The notes beneath the pieces are model-generated. The model saw nothing but the letters and a program-made list of their open reading frames with translations. It did not search any database and was not told where the DNA came from. From Microbacterium sp. SLBN-154 (lineage in GTDB: Bacteria > Actinomycetota > Actinomycetes > Actinomycetales > Microbacteriaceae): a stretch of 64,000 nucleotides of DNA. Below, piece by piece: positions 6,820 through 14,172 of the stretch. The stretch spans positions 2,542,001-2,606,000 of the forward strand of contig NZ_VFNL01000001.1 in assembly GCF_006715565.1 (NCBI RefSeq), read 5' to 3'. The translations under genes and the position numbers were made by a program. The number at the start of each line of letters is the position of its first letter. Within the stretch, counting starts at the first letter, position 1.

Positions 6820-7364
6820 TCCTCCTCCGTTCCCTGGAGATGTTTCCGCAGGGCCCTGAGCCCATGGAAGGCCCGCGTCCGCCACGTGGCGACGGGGATG
6901 CCGGTGGCGTCTGCGAGTTCCTGATAGCTGCGCCCCTCGACATGCACCGCGACGACGACCGTACGGTGGGCCTCACTGAGCGCCGCGAGGCCCTCGATGA
7001 TACGGAGACGTTCCAGCGGGTCGATCGCGTCCACCATCCGTGTCTCCAGTTCGGCGTCATCGCCGATGCGCGGAAGCCGGGCGCGAGCACGGAGCGCATC
7101 CACGATGACGTTGCGCGCGATGGCGAACAGCCAGGTGCGTTCCGTCGCCCTGGCCGCGTCGAAACGGTCGCGGGAACGCCACGCGCGCAGGAAGGTCTCC
7201 TGCACGCAGTCCTCGGCGAGCGGACGGTCGCGAAGGGCGTTGACGGCGTACCCCAGGAGAGCGCTGCCGTTCTCTGCGAAGGCCCGTCGGACGTCGAAGT
7301 CCTCCGCTGGGCGCGGGTCCGAGGTCATCCTCTCCCCCTCGTCCCGTCGTGCGCTGATTCCCAC
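6816..7364 (-). CDS. RNA polymerase ECF-type sigma factor
   Basis: An extracytoplasmic-function sigma factor of 182 residues. Region 2 is at about 28-95 (ALRDRPLAEDCVQETFLRAWRS and ERTWLFAIARNVIVD), and region 4 with its helix-turn-helix is at about 125-175 (LSEAHRTVVVAVHVEGRSYQ, then IPVATWRTRAFHGLRALR). SigK/SigL-like factors paired with RskA-type anti-sigmas look like this. The GTG at 7364 has GAGGAG 5 nt upstream; an ATG at 7328 with GGAG close by is the alternative. It is divergent from the CHRD-sortase operon, which is a natural target. Confidence 0.92.
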   Translation of the reverse strand: MGISARRDEGERMTSDPRPAEDFDVRRAFAENGSALLGYAVNALRDRPLAEDCVQETFLRAWRSRDRFDAARATERTWLFAIARNVIVDALRARARLPRIGDDAELETRMVDAIDPLERLRIIEGLAALSEAHRTVVVAVHVEGRSYQELADATGIPVATWRTRAFHGLRALRKHLQGTEEE

Positions 7365-7413
7365 CCCGTCTCCTCACAGGCTAGTGATCGCCGGGCGCCG
7401 GGACGGCCTCGCG

Positions 7414-7426
7414 ATCACCAGGTGAT
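7414..7426. promoter_or_regulatory. ATCACC-a-GGTGAT palindrome between sigma and CHRD genes
   Basis: A perfect 6+1+6 palindrome about 50 nt from the sigma start and 130 nt before the CHRD start. It is a candidate operator for a dimeric regulator in the divergent promoter region. Confidence 0.4.
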
Positions 7427-7445
7427 ACCGCCGGCAGCGTTCATC

Positions 7446-7482
7446 CGTTCATCGCACGAGGAATTTCCCTCGTCGATGAACG
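7446..7482 (+). promoter_or_regulatory. long imperfect hairpin upstream of the CHRD-sortase operon
   Basis: CGTTCATCG (7446-7454) pairs with CGATGAACG (7474-7482), and ACGAGG (7456-7461) with CCTCGT (7468-7473). This gives 15 base pairs with one bulged C and a 6-nt loop. CGTTCATC also occurs directly upstream as a tandem copy (7438-7445). It is either a 5' leader structure or a protein-binding site. Confidence 0.55.
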
Positions 7483-7553
7483 CACGAGCCTTCCGTCTCG
7501 TAGACCCCGACAACGGATGCGACCGGCGCGTCCAGATCGGAAGGTTCGAGGAA

Positions 7554-8267
7554 ATGACGAAGAAGACATCCGCCCGCCTGGTGACGATCGGTGCCCTGGC
7601 CGGAGTGGCCGCCCTCACCGTCGCGATGCCCGCGCACGCCGAGACCGAGGTCGCGGAGCCGGACACATTCACCAGCGCATTCACGGTCATGGCGACCCCC
7701 GATCAGGTCATCAACAACGACGGCGTCGCCGCCCCTGGGCAGGAGGGCGCGACCGGGACGTTCACGTTCCGCATCAATTCCGAGCTGGAGATCATCTGCT
7801 ACGACATCCGCCTGGAGGGTGTGAGCGGCGACTACCAGAGCCCGGCGAAGACGGCCACGCACATCCACGAGGCAGCGGCGGGTCAGCCCGGGCCGCCGCG
7901 GATCGCGTTCCCCAACCCCGAGCCGGTGGGTGACGGACCGCGCACGTCGTCCGGATGCCTGCAGGGACCCTTCACGACGGGCGTCGAGGCCGATGGCGCC
8001 GACACCGGCGACGGCTTCTCCCTTGCGGAGATCGAAGCGAACCCCGCCGGATTCACCGGCGACTCGCACACCGTCGATTACGCGGCGGGCGTCGTACGCG
8101 GGCAGCTCTCGGCCATCCCCGTCGGCGGAGTGGACACCGGCGCCGGCGGAACCGCCGACACCGGCATCTCACCCCTCGGCATCGGCGGGGCCGCGCTGGC
8201 CGTCGCCGGTCTCGGGGTCGGCGCTGCGGTCGTCGTGAACCGCCGCCGGCAGGCCGCCACTCGGTGA
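7554..8267 (+). CDS. secreted CHRD-domain surface protein with C-terminal anchor
   Basis: A 237-residue exported protein. The signal peptide occupies residues 1-29 (basic start MTKKTSAR, hydrophobic core, cleavage near PAHA-E). A CHRD domain covers about 35-190 and contains FTFRINSELEIICYDIRLEG and ATHIHEAAAGQPGPPRIAF. The C-terminus is a wall-sorting type: GGTADTG, a hydrophobic helix (about 207-228) and NRRRQ. CHRD domains were defined in chordin and occur in many bacterial surface proteins; their ligand is unclear. The stop overlaps the sortase start (GTGA), so the sortase is its likely partner. The spacing of the motif resembles LAXTG with Thr replacing Leu. Confidence 0.88.
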   Translation: MTKKTSARLVTIGALAGVAALTVAMPAHAETEVAEPDTFTSAFTVMATPDQVINNDGVAAPGQEGATGTFTFRINSELEIICYDIRLEGVSGDYQSPAKTATHIHEAAAGQPGPPRIAFPNPEPVGDGPRTSSGCLQGPFTTGVEADGADTGDGFSLAEIEANPAGFTGDSHTVDYAAGVVRGQLSAIPVGGVDTGAGGTADTGISPLGIGGAALAVAGLGVGAAVVVNRRRQAATR

Positions 8268-8908
8268 TCCGACCGCGGTCGGCCGCGCAGCGTCCATTCT
8301 GGGGGGAATGGGCGCTGCGCGGCGCGCTCGCGGCCGTGCTTGTGCTGGCGATCGGCAGCGCCGCCGCGTGCGCGACGCAGCGTTCGGCGGACTCACCGCC
8401 GCCCGCCTCGCCGGCGGTGAGCCAGGCCGCGCCGACGCCTTCGTCCGAGCCGGAGGCGCAAGCCCTTCCCCCTGCGCGGGTCTCCGTGCCGTCGATCAGT
8501 CTCGACGAGCCGCTCATCGACCTCGGCCTGAATACCGACGGCTCGATGCAGGTACCGACCGACTTCGACGAGGTCGGATGGTTCACCGGTGGCGGTCGCC
8601 CGGGAGGAACCGGTCCGGTGGTGATCGCCGGGCACGTCGATTCGCCGACCGGGCCCGCCGTGTTCGTGCGTCTTCGCGATGTGCAGGTCGGTGATCTCGT
8701 GGAGGTTGTGGACACGGCCGGCACGGCGCACGCGTACGTGGTGACGGAGACGATGGACTATCCGAAGTCCGCTTTCCCGACCGCGGCGGTGTTCGGAGCC
8801 GTCGTCACCGACGAACTCCGCCTCATCACATGCGGCGGGGTGTTCGACCAGAACGCCGGATCGTACGTGGACAACAGGGTCGTGTACGCCCGGCGCGTGG
8901 TTCCCTGA
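8264..8908 (+). CDS. sortase, class E/F-like
   Basis: A 214-residue membrane-anchored transpeptidase. An N-terminal helix (about 17-36) precedes a Pro/Ser-rich linker (41-70) and the sortase barrel (about 72-214). The catalytic residues are visible: His124 in VIAGHVDS, Cys190 in LITCGG and Arg205 in YVDNRVVYA. The sequence RPGGTGPVVIAGHVDSPTGP is typical of actinobacterial class F sortases. Translation is coupled to the CHRD gene through a GTGA overlap. It probably attaches that protein to peptidoglycan or another envelope acceptor. No pilin or second substrate is visible in the window. Confidence 0.92.
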   Translation: MIRPRSAAQRPFWGEWALRGALAAVLVLAIGSAAACATQRSADSPPPASPAVSQAAPTPSSEPEAQALPPARVSVPSISLDEPLIDLGLNTDGSMQVPTDFDEVGWFTGGGRPGGTGPVVIAGHVDSPTGPAVFVRLRDVQVGDLVEVVDTAGTAHAYVVTETMDYPKSAFPTAAVFGAVVTDELRLITCGGVFDQNAGSYVDNRVVYARRVVP

Positions 8909-8956
8909 TCATCATCACGCCTTGATTGCGTCCGAGCAGGGTGCGAGTCTGAGGCG

Positions 8957-9547
8957 ATGACCGACGTCGTCCTCTTCCCTTCCGTCCTCGGTGTGCGACC
9001 GGGGGTAAGCGATGCAGCCGATCTTCTCCGCGACGCCGGGCACGACGTCGTCATCGTGGACGTGTACGACGGTCGCGTGTTCGATGACTACGACGACGCC
9101 GGCAGATACGAGCAGTCGATCGGGTACCCCGCGCTGATGCGCCGAGCGTTGGATGCGACACGCGAGACACCGGACGGCTTCTTCGCCGCGGGGTTCTCGA
9201 ACGGTGCCGCGTTAGCGGAGTATGTCGCGACCCAGCGTGCGGTGTCGGGCGTGTTGATGCTCTCCGGAGCCATCGATGTGTCGATGCTCGGCGCCGACTC
9301 GTGGCCGGTAGGGGTCAACGCGCAGATACATTCCGCGCGGGACGATCCCTTCCGGGATCAAGCGGGCATAGACACGGTCGTCGAACAGATACGCGCAGCG
9401 GGCGGCGAAGCCGAGATCTTCGACTACGAAGGCACAGGGCATTTGTTCACCGACGCTTCGCTTCCCCGAGAATACGACGGCCATGCGGCCGAGCTCTTGT
9501 GGTCGCGAGCGCTCGCATTCCTCACGTCAAGTACGCACGACCGGTGA
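8957..9547 (+). CDS. dienelactone hydrolase family protein
   Basis: A 196-residue alpha/beta hydrolase of the dienelactone hydrolase type. It starts DVVLFPSVLGVRPGVSDAAD, the nucleophile motif is GFSNGA with Ser81 in place of the Cys usual in true DLH, and the histidine is in GTGHLFTD. Actinobacterial relatives are annotated dienelactone hydrolase family, with unknown substrates. Base use is slightly less GC-rich than that of the neighbours, and codon 86 is TTA (9212-9214), a very rare leucine codon here. Both features hint at a different history. GAGTCT 6 nt before ATG may be a weak leaderless promoter. Confidence 0.8.
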   Translation: MTDVVLFPSVLGVRPGVSDAADLLRDAGHDVVIVDVYDGRVFDDYDDAGRYEQSIGYPALMRRALDATRETPDGFFAAGFSNGAALAEYVATQRAVSGVLMLSGAIDVSMLGADSWPVGVNAQIHSARDDPFRDQAGIDTVVEQIRAAGGEAEIFDYEGTGHLFTDASLPREYDGHAAELLWSRALAFLTSSTHDR

Positions 9548-9591
9548 GCTCGTCGCGGTCTTGCGCGCGGCTGATGTGCCTACCGTTGAGC

Positions 9592-9876
9592 ATGGGAGAT
9601 CTCGATGACACGCCCGACTGGATCATTGACCTGAGCCAGCCCCGACGCGAGCCACAGGCGGATCCGCGACTGCCGCTCGTCGCCGAGGTTGTTCGAGGAG
9701 CGCAGGCGCAGCTGTCGGCCATTGGGGCGGTCATGGGCTCCGTCGAGGAGGTCATACGAGAGTGCGCCGCTCAGGGCATGACTCGAGATGAGATCGCCGA
9801 GCAGTGCGGCCTCAGCGCCGTCACGGTGGACCGAGTGCTCGCGGGGGGAACACTTTTCGTCTTTCCGAAGTCGTGA
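9592..9876 (+). CDS. small helix-turn-helix protein (94 aa)
   Basis: A 94-residue protein whose last 35 residues form a predicted helix-turn-helix: VEEVIRECAAQGMTRDEIAE, then CGLSAVTVDRVLAG. The first half (MGDLDDTPDWIIDLSQPRRE) is charged. It could be a small DNA-binding regulator, but I recognise no family. TACCGT lies 5 nt upstream of the ATG. It follows the hydrolase gene and converges on ychF with a 14-nt gap. Codon use is less biased than in the core genes nearby. Confidence 0.65.
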   Translation: MGDLDDTPDWIIDLSQPRREPQADPRLPLVAEVVRGAQAQLSAIGAVMGSVEEVIRECAAQGMTRDEIAEQCGLSAVTVDRVLAGGTLFVFPKS

Positions 9877-9890
9877 CCTCATTCGACCAA

Positions 9891-10964
9891 TCAGTTGTTG
9901 AAGCGGAACTCCACCACGTCGCCGTCCTGCATGACGTAGTCCTTGCCCTCGAGACGCGCCTTGCCCTTTGCGCGGGCTTCGGCGACGGAGCCGAGGGCGA
10001 CGAGGTCGTCGAAGGAGATCACTTCGGCCTTGATGAAGCCCTTCTCGAAGTCGGTGTGGATGACACCGGCCGCCTGCGGCGCCTTCCAGCCCTTGCCGAT
10101 CGTCCAGGCACGAGCCTCTTTCGGCCCCGCGGTCAGGTAGGTCTGAAGGCCCAGGGTGGCGAAGCCGATGCGGGCGAGCTGGTCGAGGCCCGACTCGGTC
10201 TGACCCGTGGAAACCAGCAGTTCCGCGGCATCCTCGGGGTCGAGATCGATCAGCTCCGACTCGATCTTCGCGTCGAGGAACACCGCCTGCGCAGGAGCCA
10301 CGAGGGCGGCGAGCTCGGCCTTACGCGCATCGTCGGTGAGGACGGCCTCGTCGACGTTGAAGACGAAGATGAAGGGCTTCGCCGTGAGGAGGCCCAGCTC
10401 CCGGATCGGCGACAGGTCGAGGCCCGCGGCCGACAGCAGCACACCCTTCTGCAGGGCGTCCTGAGCGGCGAGGGCGGTCTCGAGCACGACGGGGTCGAGC
10501 TTCTTGCCCTTGACCTCCTTCTCGTACCGGCCGATCGCCTTCTCCAGCGTCTGGAGGTCGGCCAGCTGGAGCTCGGCGTTGATCGTCTCCATGTCGCCGG
10601 CGGGGTTCACCGCTCCATCGACGTGGACCACGTCGTTGTCGGCGAAACCGCGCACCACCTGCGCGATGGCGTCGGCCTCGCGGATGTTGGCGAGGAACTG
10701 GTTGCCCAGCCCCTCCCCCTCGCTCGCGCCGCGGACGATGCCGGCGATGTCGACGAACGACACCGTCGCGGGCACCACGCGCTCACTATGGAAGACCTCG
10801 GCGAGGGCGTCAAGACGCGGATCGGGCAGATTCACCACGCCGACGTTCGGCTCGATCGTCGCGAATGGGTAGTTCGCCGCGAGCACCTGATTCTTGGTGA
10901 GGGCGTTGAAGAGCGTCGACTTGCCGACGTTGGGAAGACCGACGATTCCGATGGTGAGAGCCAC
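9891..10964 (-). CDS. ychF: YchF/OLA1-type P-loop NTPase
   Basis: A 357-residue translation-associated P-loop NTPase. The Walker A motif GLPNVGKST lies at 9-17, the DxAG switch region in SFVDIAGIVRGASEGEGLG, and the G4 position reads NVDE rather than NKxD, the hallmark of YchF that shifts preference from GTP to ATP. A coiled-coil insert (about 125-195) and a C-terminal TGS domain ending DYVMQDGDVVEFRFNN follow. YchF binds ribosomes and modulates start-site choice and stress responses. The GTG at 10964 (MALTIGIVG) is chosen over the ATG two codons upstream because TAGGCT lies 8 nt before the GTG and only 2 nt before the ATG. Confidence 0.95.
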   Translation of the reverse strand: MALTIGIVGLPNVGKSTLFNALTKNQVLAANYPFATIEPNVGVVNLPDPRLDALAEVFHSERVVPATVSFVDIAGIVRGASEGEGLGNQFLANIREADAIAQVVRGFADNDVVHVDGAVNPAGDMETINAELQLADLQTLEKAIGRYEKEVKGKKLDPVVLETALAAQDALQKGVLLSAAGLDLSPIRELGLLTAKPFIFVFNVDEAVLTDDARKAELAALVAPAQAVFLDAKIESELIDLDPEDAAELLVSTGQTESGLDQLARIGFATLGLQTYLTAGPKEARAWTIGKGWKAPQAAGVIHTDFEKGFIKAEVISFDDLVALGSVAEARAKGKARLEGKDYVMQDGDVVEFRFNN

Positions 10965-10972
10965 GGGCATCC

Positions 10973-10978
10973 AGCCTA
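10973..10978 (-). promoter_or_regulatory. -10 box that decides the ychF start (leaderless GTG)
   Basis: TAGGCT on the minus strand ends 8 nt before GTG (10964) and 2 nt before ATG (10970). Transcription would begin at or after the ATG, leaving GTG as the usable start. Confidence 0.6.
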
Positions 10979-11006
10979 CCGGCGGTGCGCCGCCTTCCCG
11001 ACGCCG

Positions 11007-11753
11007 TCACCGATGCACGGCCGCGCGGAAGGCCTCGGTGCGGTAGGGAAGCTCGATGACGCCGTCGTCGGCGAGGTCGTCGAACAGCGCTCCGACCTCG
11101 TCGAGGATGCTCCGGCGGGCGGTCTCCTCGGCGGTGATGACGTAGCTGCGCGAGGCGGCCATGTCGAGGAACGCCTCTCGGGTGAGGGGTCGATGCCACT
11201 CCCAGACGCGCGTGTCGAAGCGCTCGAAGGGCGGATGCGGCTGGGGACCGCCCTCGGAGATGAGCTGTTCCGCCGAGGACCCGTGCATGATCCCGGTGAG
11301 GCGACGCACCCAGGCGACACGCTCGTCGCGGACGTTCCAGACGAGGCCCAGGACGCCGCGCTCCCGCAGAACCCGACCTGCTTCGGCAGCGCCTGCGACG
11401 GGATCGACCCAGTGCCATGCCTGACCGGCGACGACGGCGTCGACCGATGCGTCCGGGAGAGGCATCCGCTCGGCTGTTCCGACGAAGGCGGGGGTTCCGG
11501 GAACGCGTCGGCGCAGCTCCGCCAGCATGTCGGCATCGGGATCGACCGCGACGACCTCCGCTTCGAGCTCTCGGAAGACCCTCGTGAGCTTGCCCGTTCC
11601 CGCGCCCACGTCGGCGACGCGGGGTCGCCGACCGGCGACGACGATCGGCTCGAGGAGCCACGCGACCGCCTCGGCGGGATAGTCGGGGCGTCCGCTTTCG
11701 TAGCGGGCGGCCTCGCGCCCGAACGATGTCGACATCTCCTCACGGCGGGCCAT
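11007..11753 (-). CDS. class I SAM-dependent methyltransferase
   Basis: A 248-residue methyltransferase. Motif I is VADVGAGTGKLTRVF (about 46-60), the acidic residue that holds the ribose is in EVVAVDPDADML, and the post-motif GQAWHWVDP plus VLGLVWNVRDE match the UbiE/Methyltransf_11 group that often acts on small molecules. The N-terminal STSFGREAARYESGRPDYP is a common cap in this subgroup. The substrate is not predictable. TAGGCT lies 6 nt before the ATG, so it is a leaderless gene divergent from the exonuclease gene. Confidence 0.88.
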   Translation of the reverse strand: MARREEMSTSFGREAARYESGRPDYPAEAVAWLLEPIVVAGRRPRVADVGAGTGKLTRVFRELEAEVVAVDPDADMLAELRRRVPGTPAFVGTAERMPLPDASVDAVVAGQAWHWVDPVAGAAEAGRVLRERGVLGLVWNVRDERVAWVRRLTGIMHGSSAEQLISEGGPQPHPPFERFDTRVWEWHRPLTREAFLDMAASRSYVITAEETARRSILDEVGALFDDLADDGVIELPYRTEAFRAAVHR

Positions 11754-11759
11754 GCCCTC

Positions 11760-11765
11760 AGCCTA
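11760..11765 (-). promoter_or_regulatory. -10 box of the methyltransferase gene (leaderless)
   Basis: TAGGCT, then GAGGGC, then the ATG at 11753. Confidence 0.6.
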
Positions 11766-11835
11766 CGGCGGGGCGATCTTCAGAACCCCGGCGCGCCTCG
11801 GACACGGGTTGCCGGACGGCGGCGAGGGTGAAGAC

Positions 11836-12453
11836 GTGCCACTGGACTTCACCGCGATCGACTTCGAAACGGCGAACTCCAGCAGTGCCTCGGCGTGTGC
11901 GGTCGGCTTGGCGCGGGTCCGCGGCGGGGAGGTCGTCGCCACAGCCGGTTGGCTCATCCGCCCGCCTGCCGGCCACGACCATTTCTTCGACATCAACATG
12001 CGCATCCACGGCATCCGCCCGGAGGACGTCGCCCACGCCCCCAGCTGGTCGCAGCAGCTCGGTGATCTCGCCGGATTCGCCGGCGGCGACGTGCTGGTCG
12101 CACACAACGCCGGCTTCGACATGGCCGTGCTGATACGCGCGTGCGAGGCGACCGGCGACGACTGCCCGCCCTACCGGTACGCCTGCAGCCTGCAGGTCGC
12201 CCGCAAGGTGTACCAGCTGCCGTCCTACCGACTGCCCTCTGTCGCCGCTGAGGCGGGATTCGCCGATTTCGCCCATCACAACGCCGTGGCCGACGCCCTC
12301 GCGTGCGCGCACGTCATGATCGACGCGGCGCGACGCGTCGCCGCCGACGACATCCACGACCTGGCCGCGTGGACCGGTGTCCGGATTTCGCAGATCGCCG
12401 TCGGCGACGCACCGGCGGCGCGGCGCCCGGTGGCGTTCGAGGCCGTCGCGTAG
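11836..12453 (+). CDS. DnaQ-like 3'-5' exonuclease
   Basis: A 205-residue DEDDh exonuclease domain protein. Exo I is FTAIDFETANSS (Asp9, Glu11), Exo II lies near VLVAHNAGFDMAVL, and Exo III is HHNAVADALACAHV with the catalytic His and Asp. It resembles stand-alone proofreading-type exonucleases (DNA polymerase III epsilon-like) in actinobacteria and could act in repair or RNA turnover. GTG at 11836 is favoured because GAGGGT (11824-11829) stands 6 nt before it; the frame is open further upstream without a good start signal. The next gene, rmuC, reads the same way 44 nt later. Confidence 0.87.
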   Translation: MPLDFTAIDFETANSSSASACAVGLARVRGGEVVATAGWLIRPPAGHDHFFDINMRIHGIRPEDVAHAPSWSQQLGDLAGFAGGDVLVAHNAGFDMAVLIRACEATGDDCPPYRYACSLQVARKVYQLPSYRLPSVAAEAGFADFAHHNAVADALACAHVMIDAARRVAADDIHDLAAWTGVRISQIAVGDAPAARRPVAFEAVA

Positions 12454-12497
12454 CGCGTCGCGCTCGCGATGTCCGACCCCTGCGGCAGGGTGTGGTC

Positions 12498-13802
12498 ATG
12501 GACGCCCTCCTTCTCCCCCTGCTCGTGACGGCGAGCCTTCTCGCCGGACTCCTCGCCGGCTGGGCGCTTGCGGCGGTGCGTGCGCAGGCGCGGGCGGTCA
12601 CCGTGCGTGAGCGATTGGCGGCGGCCGAGGCCTCCGAGGCGGCGTTGAGCGCACAGCTCGCCGAGCAGATGCGGCTGTATCGCGACTTCGTGGCGCAGTC
12701 CCGTGCCGAGCAGGCGACGCGCGAGGAACGGGAGCGCCGCGAACAGGCGGTGCTGCGTGCCCTTGCTCCGGTCGCCGAGACGCTGCAGACGATGCAGCAT
12801 CGCGTCGGCGAGATCGAACGCGAGCGGCAGGAGCAGTTCGGCAGTCTCGCCGAGCAGCTCCGTCGCGCGCAGCAGTCCGACGAGGCGCTGCGCGCCACGA
12901 CCGAATCGCTCGCGTCAGCCCTTCGGTCGGGCACCACGCGCGGCGTGTGGGGCGAAACCCAGCTGCGTCGGGTCGTCGAAGCGGCGGGGCTCACACGGCA
13001 CGTCGACTTCGATCTGCAGAGCGCCGTGCGATCGGATGCCGGGGGCGGGCGTCCGGACATGGTGATCCGGCTGCCCGGCGACAAGGCGATCCCGGTGGAC
13101 GCGAAGGTGCCGCTCGACGCCTACCTCGAGGCGTCCGCCATTCCCGACGGCGCCTCCGGAGAACCGGCGGTGCGCCGCCGCGCGCTGCGCGAGAAGCACG
13201 TCAAGGCCGTCCGCGCCCACGTGGATGCGCTGTCGAAGAAGGCCTACTGGGCGGGGCTCGGCTCGAGCCCCGAGTTCGTCATCTGCTTCATGCCGAGCGA
13301 ATCGCTCCTCGCCGCGGCGCTGGAGGACGATCCTTCCCTCCTCGACTACGCCTTCGGCCGCCGCGTCGCGATCGCGTCGCCGGTCAACCTCTGGGCGGTG
13401 TTGAAGACGGTGGCCTACACGTGGACGCAGCAGGATGTGTCGGCCGATGCACGCGTGCTGTTCGACCTGGGAACCCAGCTCTACGACCGTCTCGGCACGC
13501 TGGCCGGCCACGCCGACGATCTCCGTCGGGCTCTCGAGCGCACCCTCGACGCCTACAACGGTCTTGTCGGGTCGCTTGAATCCCGCGTCCTCGTGACCGC
13601 GCGGAAATTCCCCGGCATCGACGAGACCAAGATCGATGCGCTCCGCGCACCCGCGGCGATCGATTCCGGCCCTCGCAGGTTCACCGCGCCCGAACTGCTG
13701 GACGGGCTCGACGCGTCGCCGGTGGCATCAGATGATCGGGCACCCGGCGTGACGGCCGATATCGGCGTGCTCCGGGACCGGCTCGGTCCGGAGCACCGCT
13801 GA
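12498..13802 (+). CDS. rmuC: RmuC family DNA recombination protein
   Basis: A 434-residue RmuC homologue. An N-terminal membrane helix (about 5-26) is followed by a long coiled coil (about 35-140, Glu/Arg/Gln-rich) and a restriction-endonuclease-like domain (about 145-370) with RGVWGETQLRRVVEAAGL, DMVIRLPGDKAIPVDAKVPL and ALSKKAYW. RmuC limits recombination at inverted repeats; the acidic and lysine residues of the IPVDAKVPLDAY block fit a nuclease core. ATG at 12498 has CAGGGT 6 nt upstream. It converges on a small membrane-protein gene. Confidence 0.92.
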   Translation: MDALLLPLLVTASLLAGLLAGWALAAVRAQARAVTVRERLAAAEASEAALSAQLAEQMRLYRDFVAQSRAEQATREERERREQAVLRALAPVAETLQTMQHRVGEIERERQEQFGSLAEQLRRAQQSDEALRATTESLASALRSGTTRGVWGETQLRRVVEAAGLTRHVDFDLQSAVRSDAGGGRPDMVIRLPGDKAIPVDAKVPLDAYLEASAIPDGASGEPAVRRRALREKHVKAVRAHVDALSKKAYWAGLGSSPEFVICFMPSESLLAAALEDDPSLLDYAFGRRVAIASPVNLWAVLKTVAYTWTQQDVSADARVLFDLGTQLYDRLGTLAGHADDLRRALERTLDAYNGLVGSLESRVLVTARKFPGIDETKIDALRAPAAIDSGPRRFTAPELLDGLDASPVASDDRAPGVTADIGVLRDRLGPEHR

Positions 13803-13812
13803 CGAAGTGCGC

Positions 13813-14016
13813 TCAGGCCCCGCCGGGGACGAAGCTCAGCAGGGTGATGACGGCCACGGAGACTCCGGCGAAGGCGCCGATCATCCACCACGGAGAAAGC
13901 TGATGGTCTTCATCCCGGCGCACCCGGAACAACACATCGGGGCGGCGGGCGGGGTCGACGGCGTCAGCGATGACCGCCTGTGCTCCCGTCTGCGGACCCA
14001 CGGACTGTACCGACAT
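13813..14016 (-). CDS. small membrane protein (67 aa)
   Basis: An unrecognised 67-residue protein. A hydrophilic N-terminal part (MSVQSVGPQTGAQAVIADAV) is followed by one membrane helix at about residues 43-62 (WWMIGAFAGVSVAVITLLSF). The tail is short (VPGGA). AGGGGG lies 7 nt before the ATG; the frame is open 25 codons further but without a ribosome binding site. Downstream of glpX on the same strand with a 156-nt gap, so probably a separate transcript. Confidence 0.6.
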   Translation of the reverse strand: MSVQSVGPQTGAQAVIADAVDPARRPDVLFRVRRDEDHQLSPWWMIGAFAGVSVAVITLLSFVPGGA

Positions 14017-14172
14017 GGAGTAACCCCCTGCTGTGGACGAACGACACGTGACTCCGTTGGCACTGCGATCAATTGTGCCAGAACCGTCCACAGATCCCCG
14101 TCACGACTGCGTCACGATCGGCGATTTGCTACAGTTCGCCTTCCGTCGCCTGCCGGTCCGCCCTCGTCGCGT

